Both the position numbers and the translations under genes were made by a program. The notes below the pieces were generated by a model that saw only the letters and a program-made list of their open reading frames with translations, ran no database searches and was not told the DNA's origin. A stretch of 39,240 nucleotides of DNA, from the NCBI GenBank assembly GCA_024698145.1, contig JAILRO010000015.1:1-39240 (forward strand), written 5' to 3'. Below are positions 16,472-25,908 of the stretch, piece after piece; position 1 is the stretch's first letter; every line of letters starts with the position of its first letter. Source of the DNA: Lachnospiraceae bacterium (GTDB lineage Bacteria; Bacillota; Clostridia; Lachnospirales; Lachnospiraceae).

Positions 16472-18223
16472 TTACTGTCTAACCTTAATGTGAACCTCTC
16501 GAAGCTGCTGTTCTGTAATCTCCGAAGGTGCTCCACACATAAGATCCTGCGCATTACCATTCATAGGGAACGGAATAACCTCACGAATATTCTCCTCATT
16601 TCTAAGAAGCATAATCATACGGTCAACACCTGGTGCCATACCTGCATGTGGTGGCGCGCCGTACTGGAATGCATTGTAAAGTGCTCCAAACTTCTCCTTA
16701 AGATCTTTCTCTGTATATCCTGCAATCTCAAATGCCTTAACCATAATATCAAGGTTGTGATTACGAACAGCACCTGAAGAAAGCTCTACACCGTTACATA
16801 CAATGTCGTACTGGTATGCAAGAATGTCTAACGGATCCTTCTCATTTAACGCCTCAAGTCCACCCTGTGGCATAGAGAACGGATTGTGTGTGAATATAAT
16901 CTTCTTACTTTCCTTATCGTACTCAAACATAGGAAAATCGTTAATGTAGCAGAATCTGTAAGCATTCTTCTCTAACAAATCAAGACGATTAGCAATCTCT
17001 GTTCTAAGCTGTCCTGCATAAGAAGCAGCAAGCTCCTCCACATCAGCTATAAAGAATATTGTATCGCCTGCAGTAAGACCTGCAAGATCCTTAATCTCTT
17101 CCTTCATATCATCAGGAATAAACTTATCGATAGGTCCCTTGTAGCTCATATCCTCTAATACTTCAAGATATCCAAGTCCACCCATACCGATTGACTGTGC
17201 ATACTTAAGCAATTTCTCATGCTGACCCTTTGAAAGCTTGGCATGTACATTGATTGCGCGAACTGTCTTGTCGTGGAATGGCTTAAATGTACATCTTGAG
17301 AAGAACTCTGTTACATCAATTATACGAAGCGGATTTCTAAGATCCGGCTTATCTGTACCAAACTCAAGCATAGCCTGTTTGTAGCTTATGATAGGGAATG
17401 GTGTATCTGTGATAGCTGCACCCTCTGGTGCAAACTTCTTAAATGTCTCGTATAATACTTCTTCACCAACCTTAAATACATCTTCCTGTGTAGCAAAACT
17501 CATCTCAAAATCGAGCTGATAGAACTCTCCCGGACTTCTGTCTGCTCTCGCATCCTCATCACGGAAACAAGGTGCTATCTGGAAGTACTTATCAAAACCT
17601 GACACCATAAGAAGCTGCTTATACTGCTGTGGTGCCTGTGGAAGTGCATAGAACTTACCTTTAAACTTTCTTGAAGGAACAACATAGTCTCTTGCTCCCT
17701 CTGGTGATGAAGCACAAAGAATAGGTGTCTGAATCTCCAAAAATCCCATGTCTGTCATTTTCTGTCTTAAGAAACTGATTACATTAGAACGAAATATCAT
17801 GTTGTCACGAACCTTAGGATTACGAAGATCAAGATAACGATACTTAAGTCTTACATCCTCTCTTGTTTCTTTAGAAGTTACTACTTCAAAAGGAAGCTGA
17901 TGATAAACCTTACCAAGTACCTCTACGCTCTTTGCCTCAAGTTCTATTGTACCTGTCGGAATCTTGGGATTATAAGTTTCCTCATCACGATGCTCAATGA
18001 CACCTGATACGCTGATACAATCTTCTCTTGAAAGACCGTCAAGCAAAGAAGTATCACGCATTACTACCTGCATAACGCCATACATATCACGAAGATCGAT
18101 AAATGATACTCCACCATGATCTCGGATATTCTCAACCCAACCGGAAAGTTTAAGCTCTGTTCCTACATCTGCTTCACTAACCTTATCCATTGTACGATTA
18201 CGATAAATGTTGTTCGTGTTCAT
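16472..18223 (-). CDS. aspS: Aspartate--tRNA ligase, probably non-discriminating
   Basis: 583-aa bacterial-type class II AspRS: N-terminal OB anticodon-binding domain (GWVENIRDHGG), motif 2 (FRDEDARADRSPGEFYQLD), the bacterial GAD insertion (about 280-400) and C-terminal motif 3 (GMAPGVDRMIM). The ATG at 18223 has AAGGAG seven bases upstream; an ATG nine codons earlier lacks one. The residue after RD in the anticodon domain is His36. At this position E. coli's discriminating enzyme has Leu and the Pseudomonas aeruginosa non-discriminating enzyme has His (published H31). Together with the AAC specifier in the T-box leader, this suggests the enzyme charges both tRNA-Asp and tRNA-Asn, with GatCAB amidating the latter. 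Confidence 0.95.
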   Translation of the reverse strand: MNTNNIYRNRTMDKVSEADVGTELKLSGWVENIRDHGGVSFIDLRDMYGVMQVVMRDTSLLDGLSREDCISVSGVIEHRDEETYNPKIPTGTIELEAKSVEVLGKVYHQLPFEVVTSKETREDVRLKYRYLDLRNPKVRDNMIFRSNVISFLRQKMTDMGFLEIQTPILCASSPEGARDYVVPSRKFKGKFYALPQAPQQYKQLLMVSGFDKYFQIAPCFRDEDARADRSPGEFYQLDFEMSFATQEDVFKVGEEVLYETFKKFAPEGAAITDTPFPIISYKQAMLEFGTDKPDLRNPLRIIDVTEFFSRCTFKPFHDKTVRAINVHAKLSKGQHEKLLKYAQSIGMGGLGYLEVLEDMSYKGPIDKFIPDDMKEEIKDLAGLTAGDTIFFIADVEELAASYAGQLRTEIANRLDLLEKNAYRFCYINDFPMFEYDKESKKIIFTHNPFSMPQGGLEALNEKDPLDILAYQYDIVCNGVELSSGAVRNHNLDIMVKAFEIAGYTEKDLKEKFGALYNAFQYGAPPHAGMAPGVDRMIMLLRNEENIREVIPFPMNGNAQDLMCGAPSEITEQQLREVHIKVRQ

Positions 18224-18253
18224 AACTTTCTCCTTTTCTATTATATACAAGAA

Positions 18254-18541
18254 GCCCGCCCTAAGCGAACATTCTTAAAGTTCACTCAGGACGGGCCTTA
18301 TATGTCCCGCGGTACCACCTGAATTACCATGTGTACCATAATCACACAGTCTCTCATCGGTTCTTTCAAACCTTACCAAAATAACGGTTGGTTGCCGGCT
18401 CACCTACTAATCGCAAAATGTTCAGATTGCAGCTGATAAAGTGTTATTCGCACCGATTCATTCTATGGGGTTTGCACTATTTCCCACTCACTGTAAGCGA
18501 TAATCAATGTTACTTCTCTTCGTCATTGCTTTTTATAAAAC
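18254..18541 (-). promoter_or_regulatory. T-box leader of aspS, specifier AAC (Asn)
   Basis: tRNA-sensing leader of about 290 bases. The invariant T-box AGGTGGTACCGCGG lies at 18320-18307. The terminator hairpin (GCCCGTCC...GGGCGGGC) spans 18297-18254. Stem I begins near 18530 with the S-turn AGAAGTA. On its 3' side the loop reads GAATAACA, lining up base for base with GAAAGGCA of B. subtilis glyQS, whose specifier is GGC; the specifier here is therefore AAC at 18445-18443, an Asn codon. No GAC or GAU fits that slot. Uncharged tRNA should stabilise the antiterminator and switch aspS on. Confidence 0.9.
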
Positions 18542-18547
18542 GCTAAC

Positions 18548-18576
18548 ATTATATATTATGCATTTTGAATTGTCAA
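18548..18576 (-). promoter_or_regulatory. Consensus promoter of the aspS T-box transcript
   Basis: Minus strand TTGACA (18576-18571), 17 bp, TATAAT (18553-18548). The -35 starts two bases after the stop codon of the large surface-protein gene. Confidence 0.92.
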
Positions 18577-18577
18577 A

Positions 18578-21500
18578 TTATTTGAGATATTTCTTAAGCT
18601 GTTTCTTGCTCCACGTTCCGTCATCGATACGCACAAGAAGTCTTGTATAGTATGTCTTTCCATTCTGTGTTATCTCTGCCGTAAGATGCACCCAGCCTTT
18701 CTTCTTACCCATAACGGTACAGGTCACTGTTTTGCCTTTTCTCTTTACCTTGCCAATCTTTAATGATTTAGCTTCCTTCTTGTTGGCAACATAGAACTTA
18801 ACCTTTGCATCTTTTGCAACTTTCGTGAACTTAATCTTCGTGTTCTTGCCTTTTACAATTCTCTTATATACATTAAACTCAGGAAGTTCTCCGCTTGTCT
18901 TGACAAGTCCCTTATTTTTCAAATTATAGTTCTTTGAAGTTCCCTTGTACTGATTAAGAACTTTGATATCAACTACAACCTTGTACTCAGCACCATTTTG
19001 TATGATTGTACATGTAACCTGTGTTTTACCTGTTTTCTTAGGCGTAATTAACACTTCGCCGTTTTTTTGCTGTTTGATTGATACTATCTTCTTGGCCTTC
19101 TTGCCTTTTCCGGTAATCTTTGAAGAAACTACCGCATAATCTGATATTCCCTTAAGATTAATTGTAAATGTATTCTTCTTTTTAAGAACAATCTCCTTAT
19201 ACATAGAGAACAACGGTGGATTCTTAACAATTGTTCTCTTGTCGTAGTCTATAACACTTATAGTGAACTTTTGAGAAGAACCGTCAGTATATATAATTTC
19301 TGCCGGATAATCACCATTTGGAAGAGTATTAAGATAATCCTTGCTTATCAATATTTTTGTTCCATCTGAAGTAACAGTATATTTATCTACAGGCACTCCA
19401 TTTATCTTAAGACCACCGGTTGTCGGAACTGTCTTATTAGGATCAATCGGTTCAGGCTTATCCTGTGGATTAGTCTTTTCGTAAATGATATTCTCCGGAT
19501 TAGTATTAGTCGTTCCTGTAATTGCAGGAGTTTTATCCTTGTTATCCGATGGAAGAATCACTGTACCGTTAACCTTAGCCTTAACTGTTACAGATACACC
19601 GTCATAGCTAAATGTAACATCATACGTACCGTCTACCGGCTTTAACGAAGACTTATCGCTTACAATTAACTCATCTGCAGAAACCTGGATTCCATTTGCT
19701 ATAGCAATAGCAGATGAAAGATTCTTCAATATACCATCATCACCCGCAATAACCTTAACAACATCTTCCGCGCTAATCTCAAAATCATTTGCTCCGATAG
19801 AAATCTTTTTACCACTGTTACCTGTTCCCTGTGACGCCTTATCCTTAACGTATGCTTTGACTGTCTTACCAATCTTGTTCTCATCAAACTTGTCTTTTCC
19901 TATCGAATTATTAACGCCTGAAGTATATGTAACATCAACTACAGTAGGTTCTGTCACCTTATTAAGTGTAGTTTCAACATTCGAATCAGAATATGTTGGT
20001 GAAACGGTTTTATTCACACCAAGGTTATTAACCCATTCATCAACTACATTAGCTGCTTTTTCAGCATCACTATCATTCATAGACTTTGCCTGTTCTAATG
20101 ACACAACAAAATCATATGCATCAATTGCAAGACGATCTATATATGTTCCGGAGCAATTATCTTTTGAAGATGCATCACCGTCCACATACAACGTAACAGA
20201 CTTATCAGGTATTCCGGAAGCATTTGTAGCCTTAATCAACACTCTCACTTTGTTTTTTGCAATAGCTTCTGTCTGTTCTGTATTTAAGGTAATGCCTGTG
20301 GTTGTTTCTCCACCAATATTGTTCCATGGATCATTGCCATCTGTCGAATACTGCCACTGATATGTGAACTTTCCGTTTGTAAGATCATTACCTGTATATA
20401 CAGTTCCATCATTAAGCTTCACTTCACTTACAGTTATTGTATCACCTGCATAATAATGTTCCGGTTTACCATCATATCCTATTGTCTTCTTATACGGTGT
20501 AAGTTTCGCACTTTCAAGAGCAACCTTGTCAGTAGGAATTACCGTAACTCTGACAATCGTCTCTAATCCCGTATTATCCGTAACATGTACATCTACATAG
20601 CCTTCAGTATTTGAATTGATCTTGCCATTTAAAGTTCCAAGATCACTACCATTAACCGTATATGTTGCAGTAGTATCTTTAACTCCATCCTGAAGAACAG
20701 TAACTAACCCTCTGTTGATAATATCATTGGCATTAAGATTTGACGTTGATGCCTTTACAGAGAAGTCATTGCTTCCGATTTGTCTTTTTCCGTCACCACT
20801 TGTAGTTACGTTATCAAATACCGTTGCTTTAACTGTTGTTTTAACAGTTTCATTAGAACCGTTTACCAAAGTTAAATTGGCACTTTCACCCTCTTTGGTT
20901 TTCTTTAGCACTTCCAACTCCGAAGAAGCAACATCTTTAACAGTAGTAGGGTTAGTGCCGTCTGAAGTTGCTTTAGCCAGCGAAGATGTTCTTACTTTAT
21001 CGCTTGTAACATTTTCTGCATCCGTCTCGGAAATCATAAAGTTATTTCCGGTGATTGTTGCACCGCTTGCAATAACATCTGTTCCATCAATCTTTTCTCC
21101 ATTATCATCAGCACCCTTTACAGAAACATATACCTCACCCGCATAATTAGGATTACGGGCAGGATCTGCGCTTGCTGTGATATGGCATCTTAATTTCTTA
21201 CCAACATCCGTAGCATCAACAACATACTTGTCTGTTTTTGCGCCTACTCCTGTTGCATTACTCCATTTATTTGTGTTGTTATCAAAAACTTCCCACTGAT
21301 ATTCAGGAACCGTTGTATCAATAAGTTCATCATTTGGCACGCCTGCTTTTAAATGCGCATCTCCAATAACAGAAACAACTGATATTGTATCACCCTTTAC
21401 AAATGTGCTACGGTCAAGTTTTGCATCCACAATACTTGGTTCTGCAGTTACCACCGTCAAATCCTTATGTACATCACTTGAACCTTTTTCACCCGGATCA

Positions 21501-22780
21501 CTCACATCACCGTCATCATTTATATCATATGGCGAAAATTCTATGAGATATCCTGCAGGAATTGAGATTGTACTTTCTGTTTTCTCACTACATGCCGGAT
21601 ACCAGTCATTCCAGTTTCCTCCTGTAGTATATCCATAGTGAAGGACATATTCCTGTCTGTTTGAATCTTTTGTTGAGGCAACATTATGATTATTTGGCTC
21701 CGTTCCCGGATTCCACGCAGCATATGTATTAACTGTTCCACCATGATATCCGTTGTTAGGTGAAGCAATTGTATAGAATACACGTGTTTGTGGCGTATTA
21801 TTATGAGACTCCGGACCACACATCCATTTCCATTTAACCGCTGTATTTCCATCTATTATAGGATACAATGCTGTAATTTCGTCTTTATCATAATCCGCAC
21901 CAACAGCTTTGTAATTCTCATCAATAGTATATGTTCTAGCGCCTCCTATCCATGCGCCCTGTGCATGTCCGGCACCCTTTTCTACACCTAATTTGTTGTA
22001 AATAAAATTCTGCTCTGCTACACTTGTTATAGTCGCAAGATAACCTTTTAAATACTTCGTTCCATCAGATGAAACATCTATTTTTTCCTGCTTTGCAAGA
22101 CTATATGCCGTATACCATGTCCACTTAGTACTATCATCCTTAACCGGTGAGGCCGGAAGAGATGTTACAGTACTCTTGCCAACATACTTCTTAGAAACTT
22201 CATCATTCCAGTCTACATATTTATAGTAATGGATATCTCCATCTAAAGAAATTGCTGTAGCACCATAGTCTCTTACATCAAAAATACTGGTAACCACTGA
22301 TACTTTTTGCTTATCCTTTACTCCAACACCGTTACGTGAAAAAACCATATTTTTAATAAAACTCTTAATGTCAGCGTCTTTTAAATCACCAAGTACTGTA
22401 ACCGATATAAGACTAAGTGTATCATCTATTGCTTTTGTCCCAGTCTCTCCACTGTTATCTACATAAGTACCTGTTGAAAGTTCCACACCTGATATATCAA
22501 CAGCATTAGTAAATGATTCCTTCTTAATAGTGAAGCTACCACCGTTACTTACTGAAATACAGAAAACTCTCTGCTTATCGACTCCTTCAGGCATGCCTAC
22601 CGTAACATTAGGAAAACTATACTCCGTTCTCCCATCATTCCACTTTGGCGTACCAAATGTTACACCGCTTCCATCATCTGCAGCATTTACTCTCATCGGG
22701 GATACCACACCTATCACACCAACAAGCATTGCAAATGACATAAGCCATGCAACCACACCTTTAATTAATCTCCCTTTCAT
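18578..22780 (-). CDS. Large secreted surface protein with C-type-lectin-like and Ig-like domains
   Basis: 1400 aa. Positions here use the longer frame from 22789 (three residues more). A signal peptide (about 1-36) is followed by a beta-rich domain (40-180), then a C-type-lectin-like domain (about 186-418): LATITSVAEQNFI, AWIGG, WKWMCGPE, AAWNPGTEPNN, GNWNDW. The carbohydrate/Ca2+ residues of classical lectins are kept: EPN 364-366, Glu380, WND 393-395. DINDDGDVSDPGE (422-434) looks like an EF-hand or dockerin-type Ca2+ loop. Two Ig-like modules (YQWEV..., YQWQYS...) and several beta repeats follow. The last 200 residues are very Lys-rich, with no LPXTG, so wall retention by charge is likely. 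Probable glycan adhesin (inference). ATG 22780 has AAGGA eight bases upstream; ATG 22789 is also possible. Confidence 0.88.
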   Translation of the reverse strand: MKGRLIKGVVAWLMSFAMLVGVIGVVSPMRVNAADDGSGVTFGTPKWNDGRTEYSFPNVTVGMPEGVDKQRVFCISVSNGGSFTIKKESFTNAVDISGVELSTGTYVDNSGETGTKAIDDTLSLISVTVLGDLKDADIKSFIKNMVFSRNGVGVKDKQKVSVVTSIFDVRDYGATAISLDGDIHYYKYVDWNDEVSKKYVGKSTVTSLPASPVKDDSTKWTWYTAYSLAKQEKIDVSSDGTKYLKGYLATITSVAEQNFIYNKLGVEKGAGHAQGAWIGGARTYTIDENYKAVGADYDKDEITALYPIIDGNTAVKWKWMCGPESHNNTPQTRVFYTIASPNNGYHGGTVNTYAAWNPGTEPNNHNVASTKDSNRQEYVLHYGYTTGGNWNDWYPACSEKTESTISIPAGYLIEFSPYDINDDGDVSDPGEKGSSDVHKDLTVVTAEPSIVDAKLDRSTFVKGDTISVVSVIGDAHLKAGVPNDELIDTTVPEYQWEVFDNNTNKWSNATGVGAKTDKYVVDATDVGKKLRCHITASADPARNPNYAGEVYVSVKGADDNGEKIDGTDVIASGATITGNNFMISETDAENVTSDKVRTSSLAKATSDGTNPTTVKDVASSELEVLKKTKEGESANLTLVNGSNETVKTTVKATVFDNVTTSGDGKRQIGSNDFSVKASTSNLNANDIINRGLVTVLQDGVKDTTATYTVNGSDLGTLNGKINSNTEGYVDVHVTDNTGLETIVRVTVIPTDKVALESAKLTPYKKTIGYDGKPEHYYAGDTITVSEVKLNDGTVYTGNDLTNGKFTYQWQYSTDGNDPWNNIGGETTTGITLNTEQTEAIAKNKVRVLIKATNASGIPDKSVTLYVDGDASSKDNCSGTYIDRLAIDAYDFVVSLEQAKSMNDSDAEKAANVVDEWVNNLGVNKTVSPTYSDSNVETTLNKVTEPTVVDVTYTSGVNNSIGKDKFDENKIGKTVKAYVKDKASQGTGNSGKKISIGANDFEISAEDVVKVIAGDDGILKNLSSAIAIANGIQVSADELIVSDKSSLKPVDGTYDVTFSYDGVSVTVKAKVNGTVILPSDNKDKTPAITGTTNTNPENIIYEKTNPQDKPEPIDPNKTVPTTGGLKINGVPVDKYTVTSDGTKILISKDYLNTLPNGDYPAEIIYTDGSSQKFTISVIDYDKRTIVKNPPLFSMYKEIVLKKKNTFTINLKGISDYAVVSSKITGKGKKAKKIVSIKQQKNGEVLITPKKTGKTQVTCTIIQNGAEYKVVVDIKVLNQYKGTSKNYNLKNKGLVKTSGELPEFNVYKRIVKGKNTKIKFTKVAKDAKVKFYVANKKEAKSLKIGKVKRKGKTVTCTVMGKKKGWVHLTAEITQNGKTYYTRLLVRIDDGTWSKKQLKKYLK

Positions 22781-22824
22781 AATACTCATCCTTTCCTTAA
22801 TTTAATCTTTTTGCGAATAAGAAA

Positions 22825-22854
22825 AAGCATCCGTCTCCCTAATACGAAATGCTT
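22825..22854 (-). terminator. Hairpin plus T-run: terminator or leader attenuator
   Basis: Minus strand AAGCAT...ATGCTT with inner CGT/ACG pairs, then TTTTTC, 45-75 bases before the surface-protein start. It may terminate the proB-fliB-nudC transcript (about 100 bases past nudC). If the surface gene's promoter lies upstream (TATACT near 22869), it is a leader attenuator instead. Confidence 0.55.
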
Positions 22855-22955
22855 GTCCTTTAAGTAGTATATCTTTAGATGTCATAGTACAGTAACACAA
22901 TAACAAAGTAAAATCAACTAAAAAACCTGTTTTCTTATTAAAAAGATACGATTTT

Positions 22956-23813
22956 TTACGAAGGTTCATTTCCTTCCTTAAAAATCTTCATCATTTCACC
23001 TGTAAGGCTATATCCTGACGGCTGAAGTTTGATATCGCTTCGTTTAACCCACTTTGCGAACTTAAGCTCACTCTCATCAACCTTAATGGTCTTCTTTCCA
23101 TCAACTTCACAGAAAAATCCAACCAACATATCCGATGCTATGCCCCATGGCTGGGACTTGTAATACTTGATGTTTTTAACAGCTATACCTGTCTCTTCCA
23201 TAACTTCTCTTGCAACCGCTTCCTCTAAGGTCTCACCAATCTCGACAAAACCTGCAACAAGCGCATCATATCTGTATCCTTCTTTGTATCTGGTTATAAG
23301 AATTGAATCCTTATTCTTAACACCAACTATGACCGCCGGGTTGATTCTTGGATACACAACCTGTCCGCATCTGCCACAAGCCATCGCACGCTCACGATTG
23401 GAATGCACAAGGTTTGTACCGCATTTACTGCAAAAAACAGTACTTTCATACCATTTTGCAAGATGCATGGCTGTAAATGCTGCATATGCTGAAAGCTGTG
23501 AGCTAATCGGGTGCGAAGTAAGACTTCTTACCGACATATACACAAAACCATCCTGCTCTTCTACATATGAAAGTGGATTATCTTTGACAAGCAAATAGTA
23601 AGAATTATCATCTACCGAAAACAAATATATGTATTTGTTAGTACCGGCCAAATCTGATATCTTTGGAAATTTGATATTCTGCGCATTCTCATCAAATTGA
23701 ACCAGGATTTTTTCCTGATGATATATTATTACACAATCATCTTCCTTAGGTGTTTTATCCGGATAATATGCGTTATCAAGCTTGTGAGGTGCTATATCCT
23801 GTATCATTGTCAT
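22956..23813 (-). CDS. nudC: NAD(H) pyrophosphatase, NudC-type Nudix hydrolase
   Basis: 285 aa. NudC enzymes hydrolyse NAD(H) to NMN(H) + AMP and can remove NAD caps from RNA. An N-terminal half typical of NudC is followed by a four-Cys zinc ribbon (CSKCG ... CGRCG), then the Nudix box GX5EX7REVXEEXG complete (GFVEIGE ... REVMEETG). The NudC signature after the box is SQPWGIASD, diverging from the usual SQPWPFPxS after the fourth residue. Third gene of the proB-fliB-nudC operon, 40 bases after fliB. Two ATGs two codons apart are both possible starts; the upstream one is used. Confidence 0.9.
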   Translation of the reverse strand: MTMIQDIAPHKLDNAYYPDKTPKEDDCVIIYHQEKILVQFDENAQNIKFPKISDLAGTNKYIYLFSVDDNSYYLLVKDNPLSYVEEQDGFVYMSVRSLTSHPISSQLSAYAAFTAMHLAKWYESTVFCSKCGTNLVHSNRERAMACGRCGQVVYPRINPAVIVGVKNKDSILITRYKEGYRYDALVAGFVEIGETLEEAVAREVMEETGIAVKNIKYYKSQPWGIASDMLVGFFCEVDGKKTIKVDESELKFAKWVKRSDIKLQPSGYSLTGEMMKIFKEGNEPS

Positions 23814-23853
23814 CCTTCTTTCCTATATCATTAGTTTGATTAAAAAACAAAAT

Positions 23854-25038
23854 TTATTGTCTGATATAACATTCCAATATCGAGCAAATATTATCCACAG
23901 TTAAAATCGGGTGTGCAGATAATACAAGTTGCAGCGATTCATAATTATCATAGGAATGCTCTACTTCTTTAGAATACGCATGAGCCACAACCACTTGATC
24001 TTCATAATCAAATGTCTTACCATTTGCAGCCCACCTTGCAACATCGAGTTCAAATATTACAAGATATGATATGATTGCGAACTTGACTTTGGTTAGTGGA
24101 TCATTATCATAAGAAGCTCCCAGAAAATAATTGAATATATAATACACAAGAATGTGTTCAAACTCATATTCCTTATCCTTGTAATAATCCAGGAACTCTT
24201 TCACATCCTGCATATAATTATCGGATTTTAAATGATCAAAACCAAGTTGTAATATACCTTTCCAATCAGGAATGATATTCTCAAGTCCTTCGTACATATT
24301 AATAATACTAAGCATATTATTAATCTCGGCAATTTTTTTATCTTCTGTTGTTATCTTTGTTTTTTTATTATCTTTATATTTGTTTGTTAATGAATCAATT
24401 GCATCATAGTTATCGTCATCAATGCATTTTTGTAATTCATCGGCATAAACAAGGACCTTAAGCGCTCTTTCCATAACATGTAATCTTCTATCCTGTAATA
24501 TGTCATATACAAGTTCTCTTGAAACGATTAGTTTCTCAAAAAGCGGTTTGTTTAATTTGTTTTCGTGTCCCTTTTTCCAGAATGCAAAACGACTTACAGG
24601 TTTCAGTTCCTTCAAACCATATTCTCTGTCTGTTCCATCTTTGCATTCAAATGCCATTTTTTCCTTTTTTGCAAGCATTATTCTGCTTGCTTCAGGACAC
24701 GACATAGTAAGACTCACTTCTTTCAAATTCTCAAACTCTTCAATGTGTCTTGGAAAATTAGTGCATGTCTGGCACAAAGATTTCTCACCTAACTCTATAT
24801 ACAAATCACACAGGTCGTCATCATTATGAAACGGGCACCGTTTGCCATTTAAAATAAACTGTTTATCCCTAACTCTGGTACACGCTTTAATTCGCTTCCC
24901 AAACTCACCTTTTTGCGACAAATAAAACTTGAGAGATTCATCATCAAGATCAATCTCCCAATTATCACAACACGAGTCCTCACAGGCTCCACCTATGCAT
25001 TTGAATTCCTTATAAAATGTCGGGGTTGTGTATCTCAT
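23854..25038 (-). CDS. fliB: FliB-family flagellin lysine-N-methylase-like protein
   Basis: 394 aa. The N-terminal Cys cluster is diagnostic: CIGGACEDSCCDNW, then RCPFHNDDDLCDLY, SLCQTCTNFPR and SCPEA, as in FliB proteins that methylate flagellin lysines in Salmonella and occur widely in motile clostridia. The Cys residues probably bind a metal or Fe-S centre. The rest is helical without motifs I can place. It starts nine bases after the proB stop, with GGGAGC as ribosome site, so it is co-transcribed with a proline-synthesis gene rather than with flagellar genes. Flagellin as substrate is a family-based inference; no flagellin gene is in the window. Confidence 0.82.
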   Translation of the reverse strand: MRYTTPTFYKEFKCIGGACEDSCCDNWEIDLDDESLKFYLSQKGEFGKRIKACTRVRDKQFILNGKRCPFHNDDDLCDLYIELGEKSLCQTCTNFPRHIEEFENLKEVSLTMSCPEASRIMLAKKEKMAFECKDGTDREYGLKELKPVSRFAFWKKGHENKLNKPLFEKLIVSRELVYDILQDRRLHVMERALKVLVYADELQKCIDDDNYDAIDSLTNKYKDNKKTKITTEDKKIAEINNMLSIINMYEGLENIIPDWKGILQLGFDHLKSDNYMQDVKEFLDYYKDKEYEFEHILVYYIFNYFLGASYDNDPLTKVKFAIISYLVIFELDVARWAANGKTFDYEDQVVVAHAYSKEVEHSYDNYESLQLVLSAHPILTVDNICSILECYIRQ

Positions 25039-25047
25039 AATTGCTCC

Positions 25048-25842
25048 CTACTGCACCCGCTTGACGAAGTGGGTACCGCACTCTTCTCCTTCCAGAATAC
25101 GATATATGTTCTGCGGATCTATACCATGTGCAATGTGCATATCAATTCCATGCATAGTTGCATACTCGGCCGCCTCAAGCTTGGTAACCATTCCTCCGGT
25201 TCCTCGATTTGAACTTGTTCCTGTTGCAAGACTCCTTATGTCATCCGTTATCTCTTCAACACAATGGATAAGTACAGCATCCGGATTAACATGAGGGTTA
25301 CTATCATAAAGTCCTTCTATATCAGAAAGAATAATAAGTCTGTCAGCCTCTGTAAGTTTTGCAACAATTGCAGAAAGCATATCGTTATCACCAAATACCT
25401 TCTTGTCAGACTCAATCTCCGCATGGCTTATTGAGTCATTCTCATTTACAACCGGAATCATACCGTTCTCAAGAAGTGCCTCAAATGTATTGGTAATGTT
25501 GCGACGTTTCGCCTTGACAGCTATATCATCAGCCGTAAGTAGAATCTGTCCGACAATGTTACCGTACTCACCAAAGCACTTGTCATATATATGCATAAGC
25601 TCGCACTGGCCAACTGCAGCAACCGCCTGCTTCATACATACATCTGTCGGTTTCTTGGGAAGTCTCATCTTATTAACTCCTACTGCTATAGCACCTGATG
25701 AAACAAGTATCACCTGATGTCCCTCATTATGAAGCGCCGACAACACCTGTGCCAACTTATCAATTGTACGTAACATCAAAGCACCGTTTTCACCGGTAAG
25801 GGTTGACGTTCCCACTTTTACGACTATTCTCTGTTTCTCCAT
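25048..25842 (-). CDS. proB: Glutamate 5-kinase, short form without PUA domain
   Basis: 264 aa; phosphorylates glutamate to gamma-glutamyl phosphate, the first step of proline synthesis. Amino-acid-kinase motifs are clear: VVKVGTSTLT at the N-terminus, ILVSSGAIAVG, PVVNENDSIS, FGDNDMLSAIVA, ILSDIEGLYD, and the Lys/Gly region GTGGMVTKLEAA. The chain ends at about 264 residues, so the C-terminal PUA domain of E. coli ProB is absent, as in other short clostridial forms. The ATG at 25842 has AGGAG six bases upstream; the ATG just before it is too close. No proA follows; the next genes are fliB and nudC. Confidence 0.95.
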   Translation of the reverse strand: MEKQRIVVKVGTSTLTGENGALMLRTIDKLAQVLSALHNEGHQVILVSSGAIAVGVNKMRLPKKPTDVCMKQAVAAVGQCELMHIYDKCFGEYGNIVGQILLTADDIAVKAKRRNITNTFEALLENGMIPVVNENDSISHAEIESDKKVFGDNDMLSAIVAKLTEADRLIILSDIEGLYDSNPHVNPDAVLIHCVEEITDDIRSLATGTSSNRGTGGMVTKLEAAEYATMHGIDMHIAHGIDPQNIYRILEGEECGTHFVKRVQ

Positions 25843-25868
25843 CATGTACTCCTAAAATCCAACATACT

Positions 25869-25884
25869 TGCATTTTTCAATGCA
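25869..25884 (-). other. GAAA-tetraloop hairpin in the proB leader
   Basis: Minus strand TGCATT-GAAA-AATGCA: a six-pair stem closed by a GNRA-type tetraloop, within the leader of the proB operon. Possibly an mRNA stabiliser; function unproven. Confidence 0.4.
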
Positions 25885-25908
25885 TCTTTATGAATCAGCC
25901 AACGATAG

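Noticed and set aside
22790-22955. Cyclic-di-GMP riboswitch before the surface-protein gene
   Set aside because: A GGDEF gene nearby made it attractive, but the conserved class I and class II core sequences are absent.
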